Origin: Caenorhabditis remanei
Taxonomy: Eukaryota; Nematoda; Chromadorea; Rhabditida; Rhabditidae
Direction: 5' to 3'
NCBI RefSeq assembly: GCF_010183535.1
Contig: NC_071333.1
Location: 10,352,587 to 10,416,586 of the forward strand
DNA: 64,000 bases
The position numbers were made by a program, and so were the translations under genes. Under the pieces are notes generated by a model, which saw only the letters and a list, made by a program, of their open reading frames with translations, had not been told where the DNA came from and did not search any database. This document shows, piece by piece, positions 22,694 to 34,303 of the stretch. Numbering within the stretch: position 1 is the stretch's first letter; every line of letters begins with the position of its first letter.

Positions 22694-25600
22694 TGTTCTC
22701 AACTGAAAAAAAGAAATGGAAGTGATGAGTTTGGACTTTGTGGGGGCAGTGCATTGACGGTAGAATGCATAAGAAGTCTGACTTATTTAAACGATGATGT
22801 ACGTAAAGTATACGAATGAAATAAAAACAACACTGTGATAATAGTGGAAGTAGTTCAAGGGAACTAATTTATAGGAAGATGAAATGGGAGAACAAAAAGA
22901 GATGAAGGGTAGGTAGGACACGAACATTTTTTTGGGATGCCAAAAGCCGGTCCTGGGGTGGGAGAACCACATCGATTCAATGAGGAAAGACAGGAGGAAA
23001 GAGGAAAGTGCGACGCCTAAGAAAATTGTTATCTTTTCGAATTAGAGTCAACGTAAATGCCACACAGTTTTCCTCACTTTTGATTAAGACGTAGGAGTGG
23101 AGAAAAGGGGTGAAACTGTACCAAAAACTTTGATGATGATAAGTTGAAATAACTCGAGAAAATCAAATAGATTTTTTGTTGAATTCAGGAAAAAAGAGAA
23201 AAAATGCAGAACGAAACTACTTATTTGTATCAACCCACCCAATCCATTTACCAGTATGAGTCAAAATAGACCGGTAGAAGACGGAAGAAAAAAAAACACT
23301 CGACAAATACCTGGAGAACGCCTCAACACCAGTTGCGTTCAGAGGGTGACTAACTAAACAGCATGAACAATTAGAATTGAAAGTAGTTGAAAAAGTAGAG
23401 AGGAAGTGAAATCGTATAGTTTTGTATGAAAGGATGGCGAAGATTGGACGAAGGCGGCCATCATGCAGTTATCAGCTCAATTACACTTTTATGGTGATTT
23501 AAGATAAGGCGTGGTCGTGTCCATGTACTAAAATGACCTGTGTATTGTATGTCTTGCTTTTATAACCCTCTCCGTCTATTTCACAGTGCTTGTTGAGTTT
23601 CTGATTGATAAGAACATAGGAATAAGGAAAGTGCTCGCCGAAATAAGAATATCAGGAGAAGAAGAAATTGAAGTTCGACATTTGCTTTAGTGCTAATGGA
23701 AAATTTGAAAAATTAGAGAAGATTCATGTGGTGTTAAGCAGATAAAAAGTACAAATAAATTATCACTAGAGTTCATGTTATTAAAGTGCAACTGGGAAGT
23801 TTCAAAATGCACTAACTGCAAACAAAGAGTAGTCATCCTAATTTTCTAAGTACAATATTACGAAATGAAAATTTTTAAATTCTAAAATTGCTTTAGAAGT
23901 TACTGATTCTGAAACCAGAATGATAACCTGAATGTATTTCTTTTCTGATAAAACCTTGCCATTTCTTCACGCCTGGCCGCTCTAATCTTCTCGTCATTTT
24001 GACACTTTTGCAGTCAATTGGTGAATAGCCGGAAGAGCTACAAACCCTTGCATTTTTTTGTTTACATCAGATGAGTTTATTGCTATACTCGGCCGAGACA
24101 TGACGTTTTGCTTCTAACACACCGGAAACGAATGTGGAGTGCAAATGACGAAGAACACAATGCTAAATGATGTTATGAACATGAGGTGAAAAAGACATAA
24201 ACATGGTGTTCAATTTGACAATGGGTAAAACCTAGGGATGAATGAACCGGAAAAATCCAGAGGAGCGGCGACACAGGTTCGTACACACTCACAACACACG
24301 AAAAAAACGAGACAGGGAGTGTTCGGTGCTTACCGTTCAGCTCATCTTTTGGAGTTGAGAAACAGTGGGGGTGGTGGACTAAGTTGCGCCGACCACACAT
24401 TGTCTCCGTCATTAGTCACTTTGCCCTTGTTGGCAAATATATGTTTTTTGGATTGATCGCGGCGCCGTCCGCTCAATTCATGATTTCGTAACTAACTTAC
24501 TGTAGGAGGAACTCAGATCATCAATGAACAACGGAAACAATAAATCAGTGTCAAGTCGATTGGTAAACGAAAAAGGACAGACTGAATTGAATAGGGTGTG
24601 GCACTTGAAAATTGAATGGAAGAAGAATATCGCCCCCTACGACTGCATGCCATATATTCTTGACGCCCTAATACTGAATGCTAAATGCCAAGGACAAACC
24701 GAAACGAGGACGCGAATAGAAAGAAAAGAGAGAAGGTTCCAGAATCCCCGAAACACTTTAGTCTGGAAAATGACAAGTGAAAGGGAAAAGAGAAAAAAGA
24801 AGTTCAATTGAAGTATTAGTTAGTGAAAGCGACGATTTCTGTTCTTTCGGCCTTTACAGTGTACACTAACCAGTTCAATTCTACAGTTCCATCGTTCACA
24901 TGAACTTTTCATGCAAGTTTCCGAGAATGATTACGTCAGCAATTTTTATTCAAATTTGGAAATTGATAAGAAAATTCACGAAAAGTTTAGAAAACAAAAC
25001 CACTCGGTTGTTTATCTTTGCGAATCGTATAGTATTCTATGGCCGTTTGTGCAAAATGGTTTGAAAGTTAGAACTACGTCAGCAATCGTACTGTGAAGAT
25101 AAGCAAGTGCTTTGAATCAATTTTGAATTGCGAAATTTGAATTTCTTTTTCAAAGAAATGATAGGAAACGGAAATGGCTTTTAAAAATCGTATAGTCTTT
25201 TTACAGTTAAAAAAATTTGACGGTGAATCAACTGAAACCAAAATACGATGTCGTTAACCTACGTGTTCCCTCCGTCATGTTACAATTCAGATTTGCATAA
25301 ATCCTCGGTTCATTTGCATATTAGAATCTAATCCTCCAACAACGCATCTCACAAAATCACAGTTTTTGACTGTAAACTTGATTGATTCATCGGAAGGATA
25401 GGGATAGTGACAGGAAACGAACGAAAAACAGAAAAGAGGAGAAAACGAACACACGGACGGCGAAACACCCAGAGACAATTTGGGGCGTCAAGATGAAGAG
25501 GTAATGAACGAATGACCCACTTTTCATTATATGCAGTTTTTCAACATAGAAAAGAAGAGTGGGTGTTAACTTATCGATGAGTAATCGGAAAAGGGACAGA

Positions 25601-28113
25601 AAGAAGGAGAGAAAAAAGATTTGATGACTAATAGAGGAAGATAGAAATGGTTACGAGAAGATAAGACAGTTGGGAAACACCCTCAGATGAAAACTTCTGA
25701 ATGACAAATGGTTCATGAGAAAATGAATTGGGGGATAGGATCATTTCAAATAGATCATCTTCAGATGAATCAATTACACAGAAAACATGTTTCGGTGAAT
25801 ATCAAAAAGGTTTTTTCTTAACTCACGTCTGATTCGTTTTGGAGGGATGTGATCAAAAATCACTTGTTTGAAAAAAGTCCACATGAAACACACTCATAAA
25901 GCGTCTGTAACTGTTAGAACAGAATATGTGTTCAAAGTCTAAGGTTATGTTTTGAAACCGCACTAATACACTGGAAACTTTATTTTTTGACTTTTATTTC
26001 TGAAAGAAGGAAAAAAAAACTGAAATCAAATGTTAAGTTATTTAGATAATTGTTATGCTTACTGCAATCCTAACAAAAATTATACAAGAAATTGTTCTGA
26101 TAATCGTAGAAACCTTAAATAAGAAAACTCAAAAAGGGGAACTTTTATACTTAATTTCTTTCATGAATGAATGAATTAGAAAGTGCAGGTCAGATTTTTG
26201 CTAACTTTCTATTCAAAAGCAACACCGGTTCTTGTCTTGGATTATTTTTGTCTGCTATACAAAATGATTGGAAGATTCAAAAGTATAGTATTGATTTTAA
26301 CAGAGGTCAACTGTCATCCTACTGCAAGTACTAAATTTGTGTCTTCACATTATTTTTCCCAAGAATCCACATAAAAGAAAACTTCTGCCAGAATTCCGAA
26401 AAAGACTTAATCACCAAACCACATCTGGTCCAGGTGGAAGGTGATGTGTTATTAGGAGCGTGATTTTTGAAAACGCGACACATAAAATGGTCACTGTCCA
26501 AATTAAAGTGGAAAAATATAATGCAATGGAAACTTTACTAGGATTAGTTTACAACGGTGGAGGTAGTAAATTATCAAAGACTATGAAAGCAGCTGTTTTC
26601 AGGTTTACTTTTATATTATCCTTATAAGTCGACTTCGAACTCTTAAAAATATAGTTTCCGCCCGATAAGAACACCTTAACATTACAACTTCCCCTTAACA
26701 CTTTAGTAATGATGACACGAATCAACACAAAAATATTTGCATAAGTTTTTACGTCCTCGACGTCAATAAGATCAGTGTCAGGGCGAGAGATCGAATGTAT
26801 AGTTGACCTACATGAACTACAGTTTTTTGGAAAAACTTTAGTAAAAAGTAATACGAGTCAGTCAAACAATTGAAATATGAAGAACCTACAGCACACAAAA
26901 ATCGTACTCATTCACCCAAATATAACAAAATGAATCGTATATTGCGCATCGAAATCGTCGTGATGATTCGTTTTCAATTGTTGTTACGCAAACAAAACTA
27001 GTACTGATGCCACAATTGTTGTATAATATTTATCTTTTCAGTATGCAACTTGCATCGCACTCACTCAATTTGACAATTGTCCGCAATGATTTTTTTGTAT
27101 CTATTCAGTAACGGTAACGAGTAGTTGAAACATGTTGGACAGGTCTATTAGAATAAATGGATTAGAAAAATCGGTTATCGCTAGATCTGATTCAAACTGG
27201 AAGTTTACAGGAAATAAAAAGAAAACTGGAATGTTTTTAAATTCAAAAAAAAAGGTTTCTTTCACAAATTATTTGGAGTCATTGGTCATTAGAGAATGAA
27301 TGAGTAAAACATATTTCTCTGGAATCATGATATAAAAAGCCTTTTGTACAAAAAGATTTTTCTCTTACTCATTTTTTTAATTGGGAAAATTTTATATGTA
27401 TAATGACAGAATGCGATACTCCCCATAAAAACATTATCAACTAAAAGAATAATACAATTTTTAAGGAGATACATGAATAGAAGAAGAGTTGCAAGATGTG
27501 CATAAAGCTTCTATGCGTCTATTTTAGTTGCGTAAGAGAAAAGGAGAAAGTGGATGCGAAAAACATTTCTGGTCTTTGGTTTCGAAAAGCAAACACGCAA
27601 ATAACCGGTTGTAAGTCTTTCTGCACTTTTACAAAAGGTTCCCTAAAATTACATTCTTTTATCAAGCAATGTATCGGAAAGATGTTTTATACAGAATCAG
27701 GTTGGAACAGTTAACTTTAGAATGCTATGAAAGTGTTACTACACTACTACAGTATACATTGATTTTTTTTCAAACTTGCCATTGTCAAAGTCAAAGTATG
27801 AATCAAATTTCATGCAATATCAAGAACATTAGACGTGTCATTGCTTGAAAGAAACAATCCATGCCAATTTTGGTCCGAACAATGCTCCGAAATGACGCAC
27901 CCCTCTCTCTTTATCGTAAATCGACACACACTCTCCACTGTGTCCCCACGTTTTGCCATCACTCTAAACCGGTTGTTGCGTGTCTTATTCGCTTAATATC
28001 TTGCCATCCGCAAAGAAATGTAACATTGTGGAAGAATTTTTTCGACAGAACTAATGTTATTGATTTTATAGTTTGCATGCAAGTGTTTTTATTTCAGAAT
28101 AGCAATATCGTCA
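22694..28113. other. 5.4-kb divergent intergenic region
   Basis: The region lies between the divergently transcribed bbln-1 and golgin genes. Candidate frames (for example 24524-24811 plus, 27496-27714 plus, 27861-28127 plus) lack splice context and similarity. The half nearer bbln-1 contains the GATA-site group listed separately. Nothing else definite is seen. Confidence 0.45.
23029..23613 (-). promoter_or_regulatory. Group of GATA-factor sites upstream of bbln-1
   Basis: Five WGATAR-type sites are seen in about 585 bp: ttatct near 23029, TGATAAG at 23137-23143, ttatcag at 23469-23475, AGATAAG near 23502 and TGATAAGA at 23606-23613. The last matches the preferred intestinal ELT-2 site. They lie 0.3-0.9 kb upstream of the bbln-1 start. 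Known intestinal function of bublin makes GATA control plausible, but in AT-rich DNA two or three such sites are expected by chance. Confidence 0.3.
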
Positions 28114-30828
28114 ATGGGTTCCGTTGAAAAATTAACCTCGGATCTACAAGCAGAACGACAGAAACTTGCGTTGTATGAGAAAAATTTGAGAGGTAACTGT
28201 TTTATTTGTATCAAGATTCAAATGAACTTTTTTCAGTGGCGGTAGAAAGTTGCAAAGCGTTAAAAGCGGAAAAGGAGAACTTAGCCAATATTATTGCTGG
28301 TTTCGCATGTGCAGAAGTCAAAGTATGATTTTTAAATATTAAATCTGATTAATCTCTTATATTTTCAAAATTTCAGCCAGGATCCACCGATGTCAACGAT
28401 TTGAAACAAAAAACTGCATTACTCACAAAGGAATTCCAAAGTAAAGAGAATGCGTTGGTCCTTGCGAGGAATTCTGTGTTGGTGAGTGGGTCACCTATTG
28501 ATTTTTGGATGAGTCCGTTCCTGTACTGTCTCCTTGCAGAAAGAAAACCAAGAACTGAAAAAACGGTTGGCTGAAGCAGAAAGTATACCCAATAGTCTAT
28601 CCACTAAAAATGGCGACAGCAGTTTTCATGTGGCAGAGTTGGAACAGAAACTGCGGAAGGAGATGTTGATGACAAGGAAATATGAACAACGATTGCAACA
28701 GTTGGAAAATCAGCTGAAGAGTAATTCTACCAGCGATAATAAAATGGAGGTGAGTATATACTCAACAAGTATTTTCTGAAACATATCATACAAAAAATTT
28801 GCGAGTTTTTGTATGAACCCTCAGGGAGAAAGTAAACTTTGACTAATAGATGTAATTTTTACAAACTGCAGTAAATATCACAAATACCACGTTTTTCAGC
28901 TGGCCAACAAGCAACTAGAAGCAGAAAGAGAACAGTTCAAGAAGCTATACGAAGATGCTCATGGCCGGTCAATATTCTTGGAACGGAAGTTTGCATCACT
29001 TCAATTGGATCAGAAACGAGACGAAGAGGAAGCTCCGAAAAAACTATCTTCAGCGACAATGGAAGACGATGCGAAAATCTCAAAGTTGGAGGTATCGCGT
29101 TTATAATTAGTTGCTTTTCATCAAAAACTTGATTGCAGAGTCAAATAATGAGTCTTTCACAACGGTGCGACGCCAAAGAGGAGGAAATCTCAGAGTTGTC
29201 CTCAATTATTGCAACACTCAGAGGAGAGAACATGCAGCTCAAAGAGGTAGAGATCTTGCCTTACTGGTAGCTCAATATCATCAACAAAACAAAAGTAATT
29301 TTGGAGCGACTAGTTTGAAAATACATCTAGTCATGTAGAATGAAGATTAATGTACGCTAGGAACTATCATGTTCATGAAAAGATTGATTACTCTGTCGCT
29401 TTCTCAATAGTTTATACTAATTTTATTCATTTCAGAGTCTTGAGCATGTTGAGAAAAAAAGATCGATGTCACCAGTCGACGAGTTTTGGTTTCGAGATGG
29501 AATGAGTGAAGAGTATGAGAAATTCAAAAAAGACAACCAAAATCCTCTCGGTAGGCTGCCATAATCAAAACAAAAATCACCACTTATATTTTCAGAATTC
29601 TGCTGTCCGACTCTCCGGGATGATGTTCTTGTACTTATTGAGAAGGCTGTTCAAGACAACGCAAAGTCGGATCAAGTGAAAAACCAGCAGTTACAGATAA
29701 CAAACGTGAGTTCTAAAAAAATAAATAATATGAAATCGTTTGATTTGTTTCAGTTGGAACGAACAATTCGAGTTCTGAACGACAAAATCAATTGCAACGA
29801 CTCGTTTCGATCTGACATAGAGAAAAAGTTTGAGAAGATGGAAGAGGATATTTCACAACGTGACAACGAGATATCTATTCAAAAAGAAGAAGTGAGCAGA
29901 ATCAAGGATAGTTTGAGATTGGAGAAGAGTAAAAGGAATGAGTTGGAGGAGGAAGTACTCCGTCAAAGACGCTGTGCCCAAGAGGAAATTGAATCAAGAG
30001 ACCAAGAAATTGAGGCGTTTAGGTAAGGGAGTGTCTAAAGAAAGATGCGAGGGAACATAAACGTTCTTTTTCAGAAAAATGCTAGTGACACTGAGACATG
30101 AAAAAATGGAAAGATCGCAGAATCCGCGTAAGATCTCAAGACACAATCGTTCTTCAACACACGATGAAGATGCTGCTGCTCGGCGACGGAGCAGAACATT
30201 CTCCCAAGACGACACGACAGTTCCAAACGACCCCGACTCAAAGAATGTGTACTACGAGAATCAACTCACAAAGAAGGAGTTCGACATCCAGGAGTTGAGG
30301 TAAGTGGGAGAGATTGTCTCATAATCGGAAATGCGAAAACGCCACAGCCAATGATTTTTTGTCGTTGGCTACGTTTCGAGAAGAAGCCATTTCCTGAGAG
30401 CGCGTTTCATATGTTGCTAGGACACGTTTCCCGATTTCTCTGCTCCTGAAACACTCGAAGTCTCCCCCGCACAACATTTTTCTTCCAGGAAACAACTGAT
30501 GGATGTCGAAATACGTCTTCGTGAGAATGAATCGGTATCCATGTCGCGTCAACTGGAATCCGTTGCTCGAAACGAAGAAATGACGGAGAAGGTTCGCGTA
30601 TTAGAAGGTATACCGTCTGCTCTCTAGTATTGTATCCATATTTTCATTCATTCAGGCAAACTTCAAATGTTATCGTGTACGAGTGAAATCGACTACCTCC
30701 GCAATATATTCACCCAGTTTCTCCATTCAATGGGATCGCCAAACGCCGCCAGCAAATCTATACTGAAAGCAATGGGCAGCGTGTTGAAGGTTCCGATGGC
30801 CGAGATGAAAGTGATTGATAAGAAATAG
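28114..30828 (+). CDS. GRIP-domain golgin (trans-Golgi coiled-coil tether)
   Basis: Twelve exons in continuous phase: 28114-28192, 28237-28322, 28377-28481, 28540-28749, 28900-29091, 29139-29246, 29436-29550, 29596-29705, 29754-30022, 30075-30299, 30489-30607 and 30656-30828. They encode 596 residues. Nearly all of it is heptad-rich coiled coil (for example QNLEKRLAE-type runs and QRDNEISIQKEEVSRIKD). The C-terminal 45-50 residues begin SEIDYLRNIFTQFLHS, the GRIP signature with its conserved Tyr, and end KVIDKK. GRIP domains bind Arl1-GTP and place golgins on trans-Golgi membranes. A Ser/Arg-rich break (residues near RKISRHNRSS) precedes the last coil. Human GRIP golgins GCC88 and golgin-97 are somewhat longer (about 770 residues), and I cannot decide which is the orthologue. 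The ATG follows a tatttcag acceptor by 16 bases. Confidence 0.85.
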
Positions 30829-31176
30829 AGTAGATTTGTATCAGAAATTCATCTTTTTTTGTGTTGTATATACTTTTTTCTTTTTTATCAAGAAACTGTG
30901 AAGCTTCACGGGTTCAGCGTCTGCCTTGGTGTATTAGTATTCTGGTTCATATCAAATTTTGTGGATTTTTCACTTTTTATCGCAGTGATAATTTGGTTTA
31001 GTTATTTTATAGCTTTTTGTGTTTAACTCATTTAATATTCAGTGATAAGAAAAATATTTTCATTTTTTGGTTTTGTGTTGAAATTGGTTATTTGAGGTTT
31101 CATACCTCCTGTTGTATCTCGTTGACTTTCAGAAACTTCAAAAACCTCATACTCATCAATATTGAGTTTCAGAAAC
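30829..31176 (+). other. Short gap between golgin and syx-6
   Basis: About 350 bases, T-rich after the golgin stop, with no clear AATAAA. A gagtttcag acceptor ends at 31172, four bases before the syx-6 ATG. No promoter element is evident. The spacing is longer than in a typical C. elegans operon (about 100 bases) but within the observed range. Confidence 0.45.
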
Positions 31177-32329
31177 ATGAGCAACTACCGATACTCAAAA
31201 TTAAATGAAGAAGAGATCTCTTTAGATGAAGTGCCCTCATCGGCTGGTCAATTATTATCTAGACAAGAGGTAGGTGTCACTAGAGATTGTATCTGACGTT
31301 AATTTTGCTAATTACAGCAAATAATACAAGAACAAGATGAGGAATTGGAACTTGTGGGCAACTCGGTACGGACATTACGAGGGATGACTACAATGATTGG
31401 TGATGAATTGGATCAACAGTCAATGTGAGTTCAGAGAAGTGGTTTCCAGAAGCATCGACATTGTGGTGACATACCTCTTATTAGATAACTGTAATGGATT
31501 TAAGTTCTGATCCGGATCTTGCTCAGGTCTTGCAATTTCGAATGTTTCTCGAATTATACCGGATGTTGATATAGATCCGATCAAATTTCAGTCAAGTGTT
31601 GGTTATGTTTTGATCGGATGACGGCTGAAAAGTAGCACTGATCAAAATCCTCACAACACCCTAACGATACATAGTTCCCGTTGTTACTTCAGTATACATT
31701 TCGACTATTACCTACTTGCGCAATCAGTATTTGCTAATGATTCATATTACAGAATGCTCGACGACCTTGGACAAGAGATGGAATACGCGGAGACACGACT
31801 GGACACTGCGATGAAGAAAATGGCAAAGCTGACTCACCTGGAAGATGGTAAGGGACAATGCAACAATATGTCTAAAAGCTTCATGTGGCTGTCGGAGCAG
31901 TTGTTTTTGATCAAACGGTTGTCTGAGAACATATAAAATTTGAAATTGTCACATAACAAAGCAGAAACAATCGCCACCTTTCATTCCTATCTCCGGATTT
32001 TCTAAGATAAACTCTAAAAATGCAACGTTTCTCTTTCGAAGCTCCCAATCCACCTATTCCTTACTATTCCACCCCGAGAACTAACGGTGCCGCTCATTCT
32101 GGCATAGATAGAGAAATATTCAGTGCTTGCCATCCACATACTCTCCGTACTGCTCCACTCGCATGCATTCTAAAACAATGTGCACATGACAAAGGTTGCT
32201 TAGCCACCGGAAACATTTTCCTCACTTGTCCTCTATTCAAATCTATTCTTTACAGAGTCAAGTCAATGCAAGATGATCATGGTGCTCTCGGCTCTCCTTT
32301 TCTTCCTCGTGTTTATTCTCATCATCTAA
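31177..32329 (+). CDS. syx-6: Syntaxin 6-type Qc-SNARE, short form
   Basis: Exons 31177-31269, 31318-31424, 31753-31847 and 32256-32329 give 122 residues. The SNARE motif occupies about residues 32-95. It contains DELDQQSIMLDDLGQEMEYA, whose Gln fits the zero-layer position of syntaxin 6, and is followed by TRLDTAMKKMAKLTH. The C-terminus is a tail anchor (IMVLSALLFFLVFILII) with no residues beyond it. Syntaxin 6 acts in fusion at the trans-Golgi network and early endosomes. The vertebrate protein (255 residues) has an N-terminal three-helix domain that is absent here. The acceptor four bases before the ATG points to trans-splicing, so the short form is likely the true product. The large apparent frame at 32020-32448 overlaps intron 3 and exon 4 and is not coding. 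Confidence 0.85.
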
Positions 32330-32502
32330 CCTGCTGCTCTCCGTTTACTTTTTGTTTATTCATCATTTGCCTTTTCTTTTTCTCAGCCTCCTCAACGTTC
32401 CATTTGTTAGTAAGCTTACCTGTCAGTAGATCATGTCAAGACTCTTGATGTCCGTATCGGGTGTGAAGAATTTTTTTTTTTCTTTCAAATTTCTATTCTT
32501 CA

Positions 32503-32508
32503 AATAAA
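32503..32508 (+). terminator. Poly(A) signal of syx-6
   Basis: AATAAA lies 174 bases beyond the syx-6 stop, followed by a T-rich stretch (ttttctgtgtctttttta), the usual context for 3' end formation. The pofut-1 ATG is 204 bases further on. Confidence 0.55.
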
Positions 32509-32711
32509 TATATTTTCTGTGTCTTTTTTATTTGTTGGACACGCCATAACAATGTCGTCTCTCGCTTCCGATTATCTTGAAAAGTAATGTTATTATCGAT
32601 TGAGGTCTCAACTATGCAAACACGTCGAACACGTTTACAACTTTCTCTTATCGCTACATCATTTTGAGAATCGAATTATAACTTTTAGATGGTTATACGA
32701 AGGTTGTGATC

Positions 32712-34201
32712 ATGCGTGTTGTACGTGTTTTAGCAGTGTATATATTTTCAACATTTTATTCGGTAGCAACAAAGGATGAAACCGATCCGAAAGGATATGT
32801 ACTGTTTTGTCCCTGCATGGGTTAGTTTTCACATTGAAAATGAAACTATTTCATAATTCCAAAAGTTTTGCAGGACGATTTGGAAATCAAGTGGATCAGT
32901 TCTTAGGAGTTCTTGCGTTCGCCAAATCCTTGGATCGTACTTTGGTTTTACCCAATTTCATTGAATTCAAGCATCCGGAAACCGTAAGTTTTTACACAAA
33001 AGATCTTTTTTCTTGAAAGAAAAAATTTCAGAATATGGTCCCGTTTGAAGTGCTTTTTCAAGTTGGCAGCATTGCAAAATACACTCGAGTGGTAACAATG
33101 CAGGAGTTCACTAAGAAAATAATGCCGAAAGTTTGGCCACCAGAGAAAAGAAAAGGTATTAGTCTGATTTCAGTGCATTTGAGTATCTTCAAACTATTTT
33201 CAGCATTCTGTTGGACTCCCCGCAGAGCCATCTACGACAAAGAAGCGGAACCTGGTTGTCACGCTAAGGAAGGGAATCCATTTGGACCATATTGGGATCA
33301 CCTTGGTGTCACTTTCGTCGGTGATGAATATTTCGGAGATATTCCTGGTGGTTTCGATTTGAATCAATTGGGAAGCAGGAAGAAATGGGACGAGAAGTTC
33401 AGTTCTGAGGAGTTCCCAGTTCTTGCATTTTCAAGTGCTCCAGCGGCGTTCCCATCTAAAGGAAAGGTGTGGAATATTCAGAAGTATCTGAGATGGTCTT
33501 CAAGAATAACAGAACAAGCAAAGAAGTATATAGCTAACCATCTTCAACGACCATTTGTTGCAGTACATTTGAGAAATGATGCCGATTGGGTGAGATTTTA
33601 TTTATTGCAGATGAAATTCAATATTCAAACCTTGAGAATTTAGGTGCGAGTATGTGAACACATTGACGTCGAAAAAAATCGCCCACTATTTGCTTCTGAA
33701 CAGTGTCTTGGAGAAGGTCATCATCTGGGAAAACTCACAAAGGAGATGTGCATCCCCAACAAACAACAGATTGTGGATCAGGTACATTATATCTGTTAAT
33801 AGTACTTAAAGGATCAGGTACATTATATCTGTTAATAGTACCAGCAAGTTCAGATTGTGGAGAAAGTGGGATCGATAGGAGCAAAGTCGGTGTTTGTGGC
33901 CAGTGATAAAGACCACATGATAGATGAAATCAATGAAGCACTGAAGCCATATGAGGTACTAGTGCCCACTGGTCAATCTCTAATACCTAAATAATTCATT
34001 TTTCAGATTGAAGCTCACAGACAAGAACTAGACGACATGTACACTTCACTTGCGATAATGGGACGAGCGGATTTGTTTATTGGCAACTGTGTTTCTACAT
34101 TTTCACACATTGTCAAGCGAGAACGTGATCACACTGGACAGACCCCCAGACCATCAGCATTCTTTGGAGTCCATGCAGCTAAAAGAAATATAGAATTGTA
34201 G
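32712..34201 (+). CDS. pofut-1: GDP-fucose protein O-fucosyltransferase 1
   Basis: Seven exons: 32712-32820, 32874-32983, 33032-33155, 33204-33589, 33644-33781, 33854-33955 and 34007-34201. They encode 387 residues, almost exactly the family length (human 388). A signal peptide ([15 protein letters not shown]) leads into [16 protein letters not shown], the GDP-fucose site. [11 protein letters not shown] holds the conserved HLR motif, and FIGNCVSSF-like FIGNCVSTF and VKRERD are the late conserved blocks. The C-terminus RNIEL resembles a KDEL-type ER retrieval signal (human RDEF). The enzyme adds O-fucose to EGF-like repeats, Notch among them, inside the ER. Intron 5 contains a tandem copy of its own donor (see 33775-33841). 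It starts 382 bases after syx-6 and ends 102 bases from the opposing membrane-protein gene. Confidence 0.95.
33775..33841 (+). repeat. 31-bp tandem duplication spanning a splice donor
   Basis: The sequence at 33775-33805 (ggatcaggtacatta...) is repeated without change at 33811-33841, with five bases (ttaaa) between. Each copy carries CAG|GTACAT, so intron 5 of pofut-1 has two identical candidate donors, 36 bases apart (33782 and 33818). Only the first keeps the reading frame: use of the second adds GTA CAT TAT ATC TGT TAA, a stop. Confidence 0.9.
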
Positions 34202-34303
34202 TTTTATGTTTATTGATCTCAAAAAAATCAAAATGGTTGTGAAATTGGATTAATAATGAATAACACTGTGATAAATGATTTGAGAAAAACTTGTGATAAA
34301 GAA

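Noticed and set aside
32020..32448. 142-codon plus-strand frame
   Set aside because: It runs through intron 3 and exon 4 of syx-6 in another frame; the exon codes for the tail anchor in the syx-6 frame.
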